Positions 26,144-34,406 of a DNA stretch of 64,000 bases are shown here, piece by piece (positions within the stretch are counted from its first letter, which is position 1; the number at the start of each line of letters is the position of its first letter). The DNA comes from Amycolatopsis arida (GTDB lineage Bacteria; Actinomycetota; Actinomycetes; Mycobacteriales; Pseudonocardiaceae): contig NZ_FOWW01000002.1 of assembly GCF_900115565.1 (NCBI RefSeq), positions 857,971 to 921,970 on the forward strand. Direction: 5' to 3'. Under the pieces are notes generated by a model. The model was not told the origin of the DNA. It ran no database searches and saw only the letters and a list, made by a program, of their open reading frames with translations. The translations under genes and the position numbers were made by a program.

Positions 26144-28934
26144 GGATCAGCCCCCGGCGCGGGTCGTAGGTCAGAAGGAACTCGTCGCCACCGGCCCGGA
26201 GGGTCGCCCGCCGGTCGTCGTCCAGCGGGAGCACGAGGTGGCCGGCCAGCAGCGGTGACGTGGCGAAGCTGGTGAAGTAGTGGCGTTCGAGCTCCTTGAT
26301 GACGTCGTCGATCACGCCCTCATGGGACAGCGCGAGCGGGAGCCGGAGCGCGCACGCGGCGATCACCTTCGCCAGGGCTGGCGGCATCGGTTGGTCGAGC
26401 GGGATCTGCCGATCGGGCGAGCGCTCGATCCAGTCCGGTGTCAGCACGCCGCCGTCGCGGTCCCGTCGCACCACCAGCACTTCTAGTGGCTCGGTGCCGT
26501 CCCGGACCTGGGCCGCACCGCGCGGACCGTCCGCGTCGCCGACGCCGGCCCTCAACCAGCCGATGAGGCTGGCGCCCTCACCGGGCTCGTCAAGCAGGAA
26601 GGCACTCGCCCGCTCACGGCGCCTCGCCGCGTCTGCTTCCGCCAAGCGGGCGGCGGCGAGCAGAGCCGGTTGCCAGCTCGGCGGACCCAGCGGGTCGCCC
26701 CCGTAGGCCCGCTGGACCAGTGGCGCGATGTCGTCGGGCAGGGTGATGGTCGACCGGCCGGCCAGCAGCGCCGCGGCGCGCAGCAATGGGTGCTCGGAGT
26801 AGACGCGGCGGGACCGCGGAATCGCGCGGATCGGCTCGGCGTGCCAGTCCTCGACGCCGACGATCGCGCAGCGTGGCTGGCGTAGCGGGGTGGGCCGGTC
26901 GCGCGGATGCCGGTGCAGGCGGCCGAGGCGCTGGAGGACCAGGTCGATCGGCGCGAGGTCGGTGACCATGAGGTCGAAGTCGACGTCGAGGGACTGCTCC
27001 ACGACCTGGGAGGCGACCACGATGTGGGGCCCCTTCCGATCGTTGTCCGGGCCGGGCGGACCAAAGCGACGGACGAGCTCGGCGTCGAGCCGGGCCCGGT
27101 CGCAGGCGAGGAACCGGGAGTGGTTCACGGTGGTCTTCTCCGAGCCGAACTCCTCGGCGAGCCGATCGGCGGTCTCCTGCACGCGGCGGACGGTGTTGCG
27201 CACCACCACCGCGCAGCCACCGTCGGCGAGGTGGTGCTTCAAGTAGGCGACCAGTGAGTCGAGGTCGTCGGGCAGCCGGTCGACGCCGACCGGCTTCGGC
27301 GGGGTGTCGTCCGGGACGGCGTGCGGAGTGGGGTCGGCCGAGCTGGAGATCGCGGGGTAGGTGATACCCCCTCGGGGCTCGCTGACCTGTTCCCCTCGGC
27401 CGGTCGAGTAGGCCCGCAGGAGGTCGGCGCGGCGGGCGGCCGGCAGGGTGGCCGAGAGCAGGACGACGGGGACGCGGTAGGCGCCCAGCCAGTGCAGCAC
27501 GCGGTGCAGGTACTGGGACATGTAGACGTCGTAGGCGTGCACCTCGTCGATGACGACGACCTTCCCGGCGAGCGCGAGGTGCCGCAGCATCAGATGGCGG
27601 CTCTTCAGGCCGGCGAGCAGGACCTGGTCGATCGTGCCGACGACGAACGAGGCCAGCGACCCCTTCTTGTTCCCGCGCAGCCACTGGTGCACCACGATCG
27701 AGTCATCGTGGTCGTTTTTTACATGGTCGCCGATGCTCGCGAGCCATCTGGCCCGAACGAGGCCCTGGTAGTTGTCGTTGAGGGATGCCTTGCCATGGGC
27801 GAGTGTGACGTCGATCGGGGCGCCGGAATGGATCTGACGCAGTGCTCGCAACCATTCGGCGACCCGCCCGAACATGGCGTCGGACGTAGCGCGGGTGGGA
27901 AGCGCGACGAAACAACCTCCGGCGCCGGAGATCTGGGCGAGAACCTCGGCCGCCACCAGCGCGGCCTCCGTCTTGCCGACACCCATCGGGGCCTCGATCA
28001 CCAGGATTCCGGGCTCGTGCTGATTACGAGCGGACTTGACCGCGGCGACCTGAACGGGGTGGGGTCGGGAGATACGCGGAAATCGTGCCCGGAACTCGGC
28101 ATCGAGATCGGCCCCGAGTGGCGCCGGTGCCCATTTCGGCGGGAGGTCGAGCTCGCGCCACGCCCATTCCAGGCGCTGCCGGGTACGAGTGGCTTCCGGA
28201 GGGCGCGGCGGCAGTTCCGCCGTGGTGATCGGTTCGAGCTCGAACAGGTCGGCGTTCGACGCGATCCAGTCGGCGACGATCACGATGCCACTGAGCAGTA
28301 CGAGGCTGGGCGGGGTGATCGTCGCGTCCCGGAACCGGCCCAGGACGTTCGGACCACCGATCAAACCGGTGACGTGCGCGAGCGCGTCCGACCTGGCCGT
28401 CTCCCAGGCGCCAGTACCGGCGAGGTGGGAGAACTCCCGGACCTTGGCGAGCTGGTCGCGTTCCGGCGCGACCCCGTGGTGACTGCCCACAATGGACGCC
28501 AACTGCGTCGCGATGCCTCGGCGGGGAAGGCCCAGTTCGGTCAACCAGTTCCGTACCGCGAGGTGCCCGACGAGAGAATGCGTGACCTGCCGCCGATCGC
28601 GCTCGTGTTGGAACCGAGGATCCGCGATCAGGTCGAACCGTCGCATCCGATCCGCCAGTAACGGAACTTGAACGGCGAAAGCCGGCGACAGCTTGCCGAC
28701 ATCGTGGATGCCAGCTAGCCAGGAGGCCAGAACGGGAACGTTCCGGGCGCCACCCGGAAGATCGCGGCCGATCCGCTCGACCACCTGCCGCGGAACCCAC
28801 TCCTCCACCAGTCGCCTGGCGACGGCGGCACTGTCCTCCATATGCTGCGACAACGGCAGCCAGTGAGTGACCTCCCCCTGCTCACTCCGAACCGACTTGG
28901 CCCAGGCCGACAACCACGCAAGACTGTCACCCAA
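26130..28934 (-). CDS. cas3: CRISPR-associated helicase-nuclease Cas3
   Basis: A 934-aa protein with an N-terminal HD nuclease and an SF2 helicase. HD residues visible are His31, His77-Asp78 (GIHDVGK), His119 and His152-His153 (GSHHG). Helicase motifs are APMGVGKT (315-322), DEVH (463-466), LLSATLPA and VEQSLDVDFD/QRLGRLHRH. It degrades DNA bound by Cascade. The likely start is a TTG at 28934 with GGAG 8 nt upstream. All core motifs are intact, so the interference arm appears functional. Confidence 0.96.
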   Translation of the reverse strand: MGDSLAWLSAWAKSVRSEQGEVTHWLPLSQHMEDSAAVARRLVEEWVPRQVVERIGRDLPGGARNVPVLASWLAGIHDVGKLSPAFAVQVPLLADRMRRFDLIADPRFQHERDRRQVTHSLVGHLAVRNWLTELGLPRRGIATQLASIVGSHHGVAPERDQLAKVREFSHLAGTGAWETARSDALAHVTGLIGGPNVLGRFRDATITPPSLVLLSGIVIVADWIASNADLFELEPITTAELPPRPPEATRTRQRLEWAWRELDLPPKWAPAPLGADLDAEFRARFPRISRPHPVQVAAVKSARNQHEPGILVIEAPMGVGKTEAALVAAEVLAQISGAGGCFVALPTRATSDAMFGRVAEWLRALRQIHSGAPIDVTLAHGKASLNDNYQGLVRARWLASIGDHVKNDHDDSIVVHQWLRGNKKGSLASFVVGTIDQVLLAGLKSRHLMLRHLALAGKVVVIDEVHAYDVYMSQYLHRVLHWLGAYRVPVVLLSATLPAARRADLLRAYSTGRGEQVSEPRGGITYPAISSSADPTPHAVPDDTPPKPVGVDRLPDDLDSLVAYLKHHLADGGCAVVVRNTVRRVQETADRLAEEFGSEKTTVNHSRFLACDRARLDAELVRRFGPPGPDNDRKGPHIVVASQVVEQSLDVDFDLMVTDLAPIDLVLQRLGRLHRHPRDRPTPLRQPRCAIVGVEDWHAEPIRAIPRSRRVYSEHPLLRAAALLAGRSTITLPDDIAPLVQRAYGGDPLGPPSWQPALLAAARLAEADAARRRERASAFLLDEPGEGASLIGWLRAGVGDADGPRGAAQVRDGTEPLEVLVVRRDRDGGVLTPDWIERSPDRQIPLDQPMPPALAKVIAACALRLPLALSHEGVIDDVIKELERHYFTSFATSPLLAGHLVLPLDDDRRATLRAGGDEFLLTYDPRRGLIHDRR

Positions 28935-29041
28935 GCTATCGCTCCACAGTTGAGATGAGGCTGGTAACTCTCCTTTTCTCCACAGCCGGCCGGTTCGTTA
29001 CGCGCCGGTCTGTGGTTACCCCAAACGGCCTAACACCATGC

Positions 29042-29293
29042 CTACTCGAGAAGACGTTTAAGCCGAGACGCAGCCGCCAGGGCAACCGCAGAGGCTGAAC
29101 TGACACCCCCGAGGACGCCGAACGGCACCGCCAGGTGTGGCAACGTTCCACTCATCACCAACCCGAGGCTGACCCCGACGGTGGCTCCAATACCAGCACC
29201 AACTAGTCCCGCAAGAAAGTTCCTACACAACTTGCATGCTGGGACCTGCTCAACCCATCTGTCGTCCGCCTGCCCGCCACGCCCTCGAGCCAT
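29042..29293 (-). CDS. Small two-helix membrane protein upstream of cas3
   Basis: An 83-aa protein from an ATG at 29293 with GGAGG upstream. A charged N-terminus (MARGRGGQADDRW) is followed by CKLC (a C-x-x-C pair) and two hydrophobic helices (about residues 29-50 and 55-76) with a basic end SRLKRLLE. It is on the cas strand, 107 bp before cas3, and downstream of the trailer end of array 3. I do not recognise the family. It may be the first gene of the cas operon or an unrelated gene trapped between array and operon. Confidence 0.55.
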   Translation of the reverse strand: MARGRGGQADDRWVEQVPACKLCRNFLAGLVGAGIGATVGVSLGLVMSGTLPHLAVPFGVLGGVSSASAVALAAASRLKRLLE

Positions 29294-29454
29294 GACCCTC
29301 CTACCTCCCCTACCCGCGTGTACGAGCTCGTCGTATGGCGCCGGATCCATACCCCGCATGAGCAGGGAAGACACCCACTACCTCGCAAGCACTGGGTCAG
29401 CCCCGCCGAACGCGGCGGGGAGCAGCTTTAGGTCAGCTACCTAACAACTAACTT

Positions 29455-29483
29455 GCAAGCACGTTCGAGCTGAACGTGCTTGC
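29455..29483 (-). terminator. Hairpin at the trailer end of CRISPR array 3
   Basis: A perfect 12-bp stem, GCAAGCACGTTC (29455-29466) and GAACGTGCTTGC (29472-29483), with a 5-nt loop. It lies 7 nt beyond the last degenerate repeat and would end the pre-crRNA transcript. There is no U-tract. A second GC-rich hairpin at about 29400-29420 resembles a decayed repeat. Confidence 0.6.
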
Positions 29484-29489
29484 GCGTTA

Positions 29490-30800
29490 GGCCCATCCCT
29501 GCGCGGGGAGCACCGGCGGCGGCACGTCGCTGCGTACCCGGCAAGCGGGACCGTCCCCGCATGCACGGGGAGCACGTACGCGGGGTGGCCTAGTTTCCGC
29601 GCTGTGACGGACCATCCCCGCCTGCGCGGGGAGCACGCGACGGGCGAGGCGCGCAGCTACACCCGCCCCGGACCATCCCCCGCGTGCGCGGGGAGCACGC
29701 GAGCGGCTGACGCGTCGGGTCCCTCCCGCTGGGACCACCTCCGCGTGCGCGGGGAGCACCACGCCGAGCTACCTGCGCTGCTGGCGAAATGCGGACCATC
29801 CCCCGCGCGTGCGGGAAGCCACAGACCTTGCTGCGTCAGTAGATCCATGGCGCCGGGACCATCCCCGCGCGTGCGGGGAGCACCGGTAGACGTTCATCAG
29901 CCGGCCAGACCAGTCGGGACCATCCCCGCGCGTGCGGGGAGCACTTTCCTTGGCGACGATGCGACCAAGTTCGGTCTGGACCATCCCCGCGCGTGCGGGG
30001 AGCACCTGCTCACCCTCGCCAGGGCCCGGTGAGCCGTGCGGACCATCCCCGCGCGTGCGGGGAGCACGGGTGGTCCGTCTGCCTCTGCTAGCTTCGGGCG
30101 GGACCATCCCCGCGCGTGCGGGGAGCACGAGGTGGGGGCCGCCCACACGGTCGGCGGTGACGGACCATCCCCGCGCGTGCGGGGAGCACGTGCAACTACC
30201 CGACCCGGGTGAAAAGTTGATGGGACCATCCCCGCGCGTGCGGGGAGCACGTGTGGATCAACTGGGACTCGGCCACGAACTTGGGACCATCCCCGCGCGT
30301 GCGGGGAGCACAGATACGCGTCGAGCTCGGCGTGCGCGGCGCGGGGACCATCCCCGCGCGTGCGGGGAGCACCGCCAGTGGGCGCACGGCGACCGCGAGG
30401 GGCGGGGACCATCCCCGCGCGTGCGGGGAGCACGGAACTTGCTGGGCTCCTGGAGGCTGCGGCTGCGGACCATCCCCGCGCGTGCGGGGAGCACCGCACC
30501 GGGAATCCGCGGCGCTCGCCGGTCCGCGGACCATCCCCGCGCGTGCGGGGAGCACCTCCTGGCCAGTGAGGATCGCCGCGGTGACCAGTGGACCATCCCC
30601 GCGCGTGCGGGGAGCACGACCCCCGTCCGGCGATGCCGCCGGAGGAGTTGGGACCATCCCCGCGCGTGCGGGGAGCACACCAGCACGACCGGACCTACGT
30701 CCCAGGTGAGGGGACCATCCCCGCGCGTGCGGGGAGCACCAGGCCTGGGCCGGAGACCAGGGCGATACCACCGGACCATCCCCGCGCGTGCGGGGAGCAC
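29490..30800 (-). CRISPR. CRISPR array 3, type I-E (22 repeats)
   Basis: Twenty-two repeats with a 61-62 nt period: from the trailer 29490, 29548, 29609, 29670, 29732, 29793, 29856, 29917 and so on to 30773. The minus-strand repeat begins GTGCTCCCCGCACG and ends GGGGATGGTCC, the same as in array 2. The 16 repeats nearest the leader look identical; the six at the trailer end carry substitutions or insertions, and the first is shortened to 24 nt. This gradient places the leader on the right. It lies upstream of cas3 on the same strand. Confidence 0.97.
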
Positions 30801-30886
30801 ACTTCATGACCTGGTAGTTTATCCGGCCCTGGGTCGGTTTTCATTTACTTTGCCAGGAAAAGTAAAGACAGCGCTCCGACGGGCAG
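30801..30886 (-). promoter_or_regulatory. Leader of CRISPR array 3
   Basis: An A+T-rich stretch next to the newest repeat. It holds the inverted repeat TTTACTTT (30844-30851) and AAAGTAAA (30859-30866), 7 nt apart and 43 nt from the repeat, as in the leader of array 2. The 7-nt loops differ, and the stretch between palindrome and repeat is related but not identical. The right boundary given is approximate. Confidence 0.78.
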
Positions 30887-31030
30887 TGGTTGTCGAAAAG
30901 GGGCGAGTTCGTCGCCGCGGTCGTCACTGGAACAGCCCGCCACGAGCCCATCGAGGGCAACTGAGACGGAAACTGGGACCAGACCGACCAGGGGACTCCG
31001 GCGCTGCCAGGAATCCGCTGGTCGGAAGGG

Positions 31031-31103
31031 AGCCGGCAAGGGGGCTCGAACCCCTGACCTTCTGTTTACAAGACAGATGCTCTACCAGCTGAGCTATGCC
31101 GGC
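31031..31103 (-). tRNA. tRNA-Thr (anticodon TGT)
   Basis: On the minus strand a cloverleaf can be drawn: acceptor GCCGGCA/TGCCGGC, D arm with AGCTCAGCTGGTAGAGC, anticodon stem TCTGT/ACAGA around loop CTTGTAA (anticodon TGT), and T arm with GGTTCGAGCCC. CCA is not encoded. It reads ACA codons. It stands between the leader of array 3 and the ThrE-type exporter, and tRNA genes are common ends of inserted islands. Confidence 0.95.
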
Positions 31104-31330
31104 ACGGCCGCGTCCACCGCGGCCACGGGTGCGCGGACCCAGTGTAACGGCGGCCCGACGAGCCCCACCCGGCGGCGGCCCACCAGGGCCCCGCACACCT
31201 CCCGCTACCTGCGCGAACACCCTCCGCGAGCAGCCTCCGCGACTGTGGTGGACGACACTAGTTCGAAGGTGCAACGGGCGGGGTAGTGCGTTCGATGGTT
31301 CTCGGGAACGCAGCGAGGAGGTCGACCGCC

Positions 31331-32839
31331 ATGAAGATCAGCCAGCGCGGCAAGGCGGCCGCCAACCGCCGGCGCGCCTGGCAGATTATCGAACCTCCGA
31401 TGGACGAGCGCCGGCCCGCTTCTCGCCGCACCGGCAAGGAGACCCGGCAGCGTGCCTGGCAGGTGCTGGAGGCCCCGACCGGCGAGCACCCGGTCATCGA
31501 GACCGACGTCGAGATGGGCCCCGCCCTTCCCGACGAGTCGACCGTCCACTTCGTGCTCGACCTGGCCCTGCGCATCGGCGAGGTGCAGATGCTCAGCGGC
31601 GCCGGCGCCTCCGACGTCACCGCCACCATCCTCGCCGTCACCTCCGCCTACGGCATGCCGCACTGCGAGGTCGACGTCATCTTCACCTCGATCACCGTGA
31701 CCTGCCACCGCGGCTCGGACGTCCCCCCGGTCACGGCACTGCGCGTCGTCCGCGCCCGCAGCCTCGACTACACCCGCCTCTCCGACACCGAGATGCTGGT
31801 GCGCGAGATCACCCGTGGCCGGATCAGCGCCGAGGAGGCCTCCGCCGAGCTGCAGCGCATCTACACCGCCAAGCACCCCTACCCGCGCTGGCTGTCCACG
31901 TTGGCGTGGGGCGGCATGGCGGCCTTCATCGCCCTCATCCTCGGCGGCAACGGCTGGGCCGCACTCGCCGCGTTCGGCATCACCGCGATCATCGACCGCG
32001 TCGGCCGCCTGCTGAACCGCTTCGCCCTGCCGTTCTTCTTCCAGCAGGTCGCCGGAGGCCTGATCGCCACCCTGCTGGCCACGGTACTGGTGAACACCCA
32101 GCTGATCCCGCTGGAACGGCGCACCCTCGTCGTCGCCGCGGCCATCACCGTGCTGCTGTCCGGACTGTCCACCGTCTCGGCGGTGCAAGACGCCATCACC
32201 GGCTACTACGTCACCGCGGCCGGCCGCGCGATGGAGGTGGTCATGATGAGCGCCGGCCTCATCACCGGCGTCGCGCTGGCCATCAAGATCGCGGCGACGT
32301 TCAACGCGCCGGCCACCCCGTCGCCGGCGGCGTACGCCCCCACCGCCCTGGGCCTACCGATCGTGGTCCTGGCCGGCTCGGGCGCCGCCGCCTGCTTCGC
32401 GCTGGCCTCCTACTCCCGGCTCCGCCCGCTGCTGGTGTCCGCCGTGGCCGGCGCGGTCGGCGCCGGCGCCTTCGGCGCGCTCCGCCTCGCCGACGCCGAC
32501 GCGATCACCGCCTCCGCCATCGCCGCCACGCTGGTGGGCCTCGGCGGCGGCGTGCTCGCCCGGCGGCTGAAGGTGACTCCGCTGGTGGTCGCGGTGTCCG
32601 GGATCACCCCGCTGCTGCCCGGTCTGGCCACCTACCGCGGCCTGCAGGAGCTCACCGAGACCGGCGACCTGACCGCCCTGATGACCGCGGTGGCCATCGG
32701 GCTGGCGCTGGCCGCCGGCGTGGTCCTCGGCGAGTACCTGGCCCAGCCCGTGCGCACCGGCCTCGGCCGGCTCGAACGCAAGCTGTCCGGCCCGCGCATG
32801 GCTGGCCCGCTCCGCCCGAGCCGCCGCCGGCTGGACTGA
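31331..32839 (+). CDS. thrE: ThrE-family threonine/serine exporter
   Basis: A 502-aa protein of the ThrE family. A cytoplasmic N-terminal part (residues 1-200) carries LALRIGEVQMLSGAGASDVT and the catalytic-like core of the ThrE N-terminal domain, followed by about 10 hydrophobic helices in two groups. In Corynebacterium ThrE exports threonine and serine. The ATG at 31331 follows GAGGAGG; the frame is open 15 codons more, with weaker start sites. Downstream of tRNA-Thr but on the opposite strand, so the pairing is probably chance. Confidence 0.88.
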   Translation: MKISQRGKAAANRRRAWQIIEPPMDERRPASRRTGKETRQRAWQVLEAPTGEHPVIETDVEMGPALPDESTVHFVLDLALRIGEVQMLSGAGASDVTATILAVTSAYGMPHCEVDVIFTSITVTCHRGSDVPPVTALRVVRARSLDYTRLSDTEMLVREITRGRISAEEASAELQRIYTAKHPYPRWLSTLAWGGMAAFIALILGGNGWAALAAFGITAIIDRVGRLLNRFALPFFFQQVAGGLIATLLATVLVNTQLIPLERRTLVVAAAITVLLSGLSTVSAVQDAITGYYVTAAGRAMEVVMMSAGLITGVALAIKIAATFNAPATPSPAAYAPTALGLPIVVLAGSGAAACFALASYSRLRPLLVSAVAGAVGAGAFGALRLADADAITASAIAATLVGLGGGVLARRLKVTPLVVAVSGITPLLPGLATYRGLQELTETGDLTALMTAVAIGLALAAGVVLGEYLAQPVRTGLGRLERKLSGPRMAGPLRPSRRRLD

Positions 32840-32920
32840 GTTGGACTGATCGGACCAACGGCTTCACCCCGCCGAATTCCTCACATCTCGCTGGCCGCCG
32901 GCGCGCGATAGTGTCGGGGT

Positions 32921-34372
32921 ATGCCGCGCGCGGACGCTACCGAGCAGAGCACGACGGCCGCGGAGTTCGTGGTGGTGGCCAACCGGCTGCCGGTGGACCT
33001 CGAACGCGCGCCCGACGGCACACAACGCTGGACCCAGAGCCCCGGGGGCCTGGTGTCGGCGCTGGAGCCGTTCCTCCGCTCCCGCAAGGGCGCCTGGGTG
33101 GGCTGGCCGGGCGTCCCGGACGTGGAGGTCGACGCCTTCACCGACGACGGCCTCATCCTGCACCCGGTGACGCTGAGCTCCGCCGAGGTCCGCGACTACT
33201 ACGAGGGCTTCTCCAACGCCACCCTCTGGCCGCTGTACCACGACGTGGTGGAGCGGCCGGTGTTCGACCGGAGCTGGTGGGAGAGCTACGTCCGGGTCAA
33301 CCGCCGGTTCGCCGAGGCCAGCGCCGCCGTGGCCGGAAACGGCGCGACCGTCTGGGTGCAGGACTACCAGCTGCAGTTGGTCCCGAGCATGCTCCGCGAG
33401 CTGCGCCCCGACCTGCGGATCGGCTTCTTCCTGCACATCCCGTTCCCGCCGGTCGAGCTGTTCATGCAGCTGCCGTGGCGGGCGGAGATCGTCCGCGGGC
33501 TGATCGGCGCCGACCTGGTCGGCTTCCACCGCCCCGGCGGCGCGCAGAACTTCCTCTGGCTGGCCCGCCAGCTCATCGGCCTCGAACCCAGCCGCGGCGC
33601 GGTCGGCGTGCGCTCCCGGCCGGGCATGGTGCAGGTCGGCGGCCGCACGGTCCGGGTCGGCGCGTTCCCCATCTCCATCGACGCCGCCGGATTCGACTCG
33701 ATCGCCCGGAGCAGGCCGGTCATCGAGCGGGCCAAACAGATCCGCGGCGAGCTCGGCAACCCGCAGACCGTGCTGCTCGGCGTCGACCGGCTCGACTACA
33801 CCAAGGGCATCGACCTGCGCCTGCAGGCCCTGCACGAGCTGCTCCAGGAGGGCAGGGTCAAGCCCGAGGACGTGACGTTCGTCCAGCTCGCCACCCCCAG
33901 CCGCGAGCGGGTCGAGCACTACCAGCGGATGCGCAGCGAGATCGAGCAGATGGTCGGCCGGATCAACGGCGAGTTCGCCAGGGTCGGCCACCCGGTGGTG
34001 CACTACCTGCACCAGTCGGTGAACCGCACCGAGCTGGCCGCGTTCTACTCCGCCGCCGACGTGATGGTCGTGACCCCGCTGCGGGACGGCATGAACCTGG
34101 TCTGCAAGGAGTACGTCGCGTGCCGGCACGATCTTGGCGGCGCGCTGGTGCTGTCCGAGTTCGCCGGCGCCGCGGCCGAGCTGAGCAGCGCTTTCCTGGT
34201 CAACCCGCACGACCTCGACGGGGTGAAGAACGCTCTGGAGGCTGCCATTACGCTCGACCCCGCTGAGGGCCGACGTAGGATGCGCGCCTTACGTCGTCAG
34301 GTCCTCACTCACGACGTCGACAGGTGGGCGCGCTCGTTCCTCGAAGCGCTGGGGGCCGAGCCGTCCGCCTGA
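32921..34372 (+). CDS. otsA: Trehalose-6-phosphate synthase OtsA (GT20)
   Basis: A 483-aa GT20 glycosyltransferase that joins UDP- or ADP-glucose and glucose-6-phosphate to trehalose-6-phosphate. Motifs are VVANRLPVD at the N-terminus, [11 protein letters not shown] (residues 146-156), [12 protein letters not shown] near 288, and [16 protein letters not shown] near 385. Length is normal. It is followed 34 bp later by otsB, so the two make a trehalose operon. It acts in the cytosol. Confidence 0.96.
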   Translation: MPRADATEQSTTAAEFVVVANRLPVDLERAPDGTQRWTQSPGGLVSALEPFLRSRKGAWVGWPGVPDVEVDAFTDDGLILHPVTLSSAEVRDYYEGFSNATLWPLYHDVVERPVFDRSWWESYVRVNRRFAEASAAVAGNGATVWVQDYQLQLVPSMLRELRPDLRIGFFLHIPFPPVELFMQLPWRAEIVRGLIGADLVGFHRPGGAQNFLWLARQLIGLEPSRGAVGVRSRPGMVQVGGRTVRVGAFPISIDAAGFDSIARSRPVIERAKQIRGELGNPQTVLLGVDRLDYTKGIDLRLQALHELLQEGRVKPEDVTFVQLATPSRERVEHYQRMRSEIEQMVGRINGEFARVGHPVVHYLHQSVNRTELAAFYSAADVMVVTPLRDGMNLVCKEYVACRHDLGGALVLSEFAGAAAELSSAFLVNPHDLDGVKNALEAAITLDPAEGRRRMRALRRQVLTHDVDRWARSFLEALGAEPSA

Positions 34373-34406
34373 GGCTCACCGTCCCCTGCCCAGCTCCCGA
34401 GGAGGA

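Noticed and set aside
28936-29151. 71-residue minus-strand frame just upstream of cas3
   Set aside because: It overlaps the better-supported membrane-protein gene at 29042-29293 in another frame and lacks a ribosome binding site.
29932-31092. Plus-strand frame of repeated units through CRISPR array 3
   Set aside because: It is only the translation of repeats and spacers. The same applies to frames in arrays 1 and 2.
31031-31331. Functional link between tRNA-Thr and the ThrE-type exporter
   Set aside because: They are divergent in strand and have unrelated regulation in known genomes; the coincidence of threonine is probably chance.
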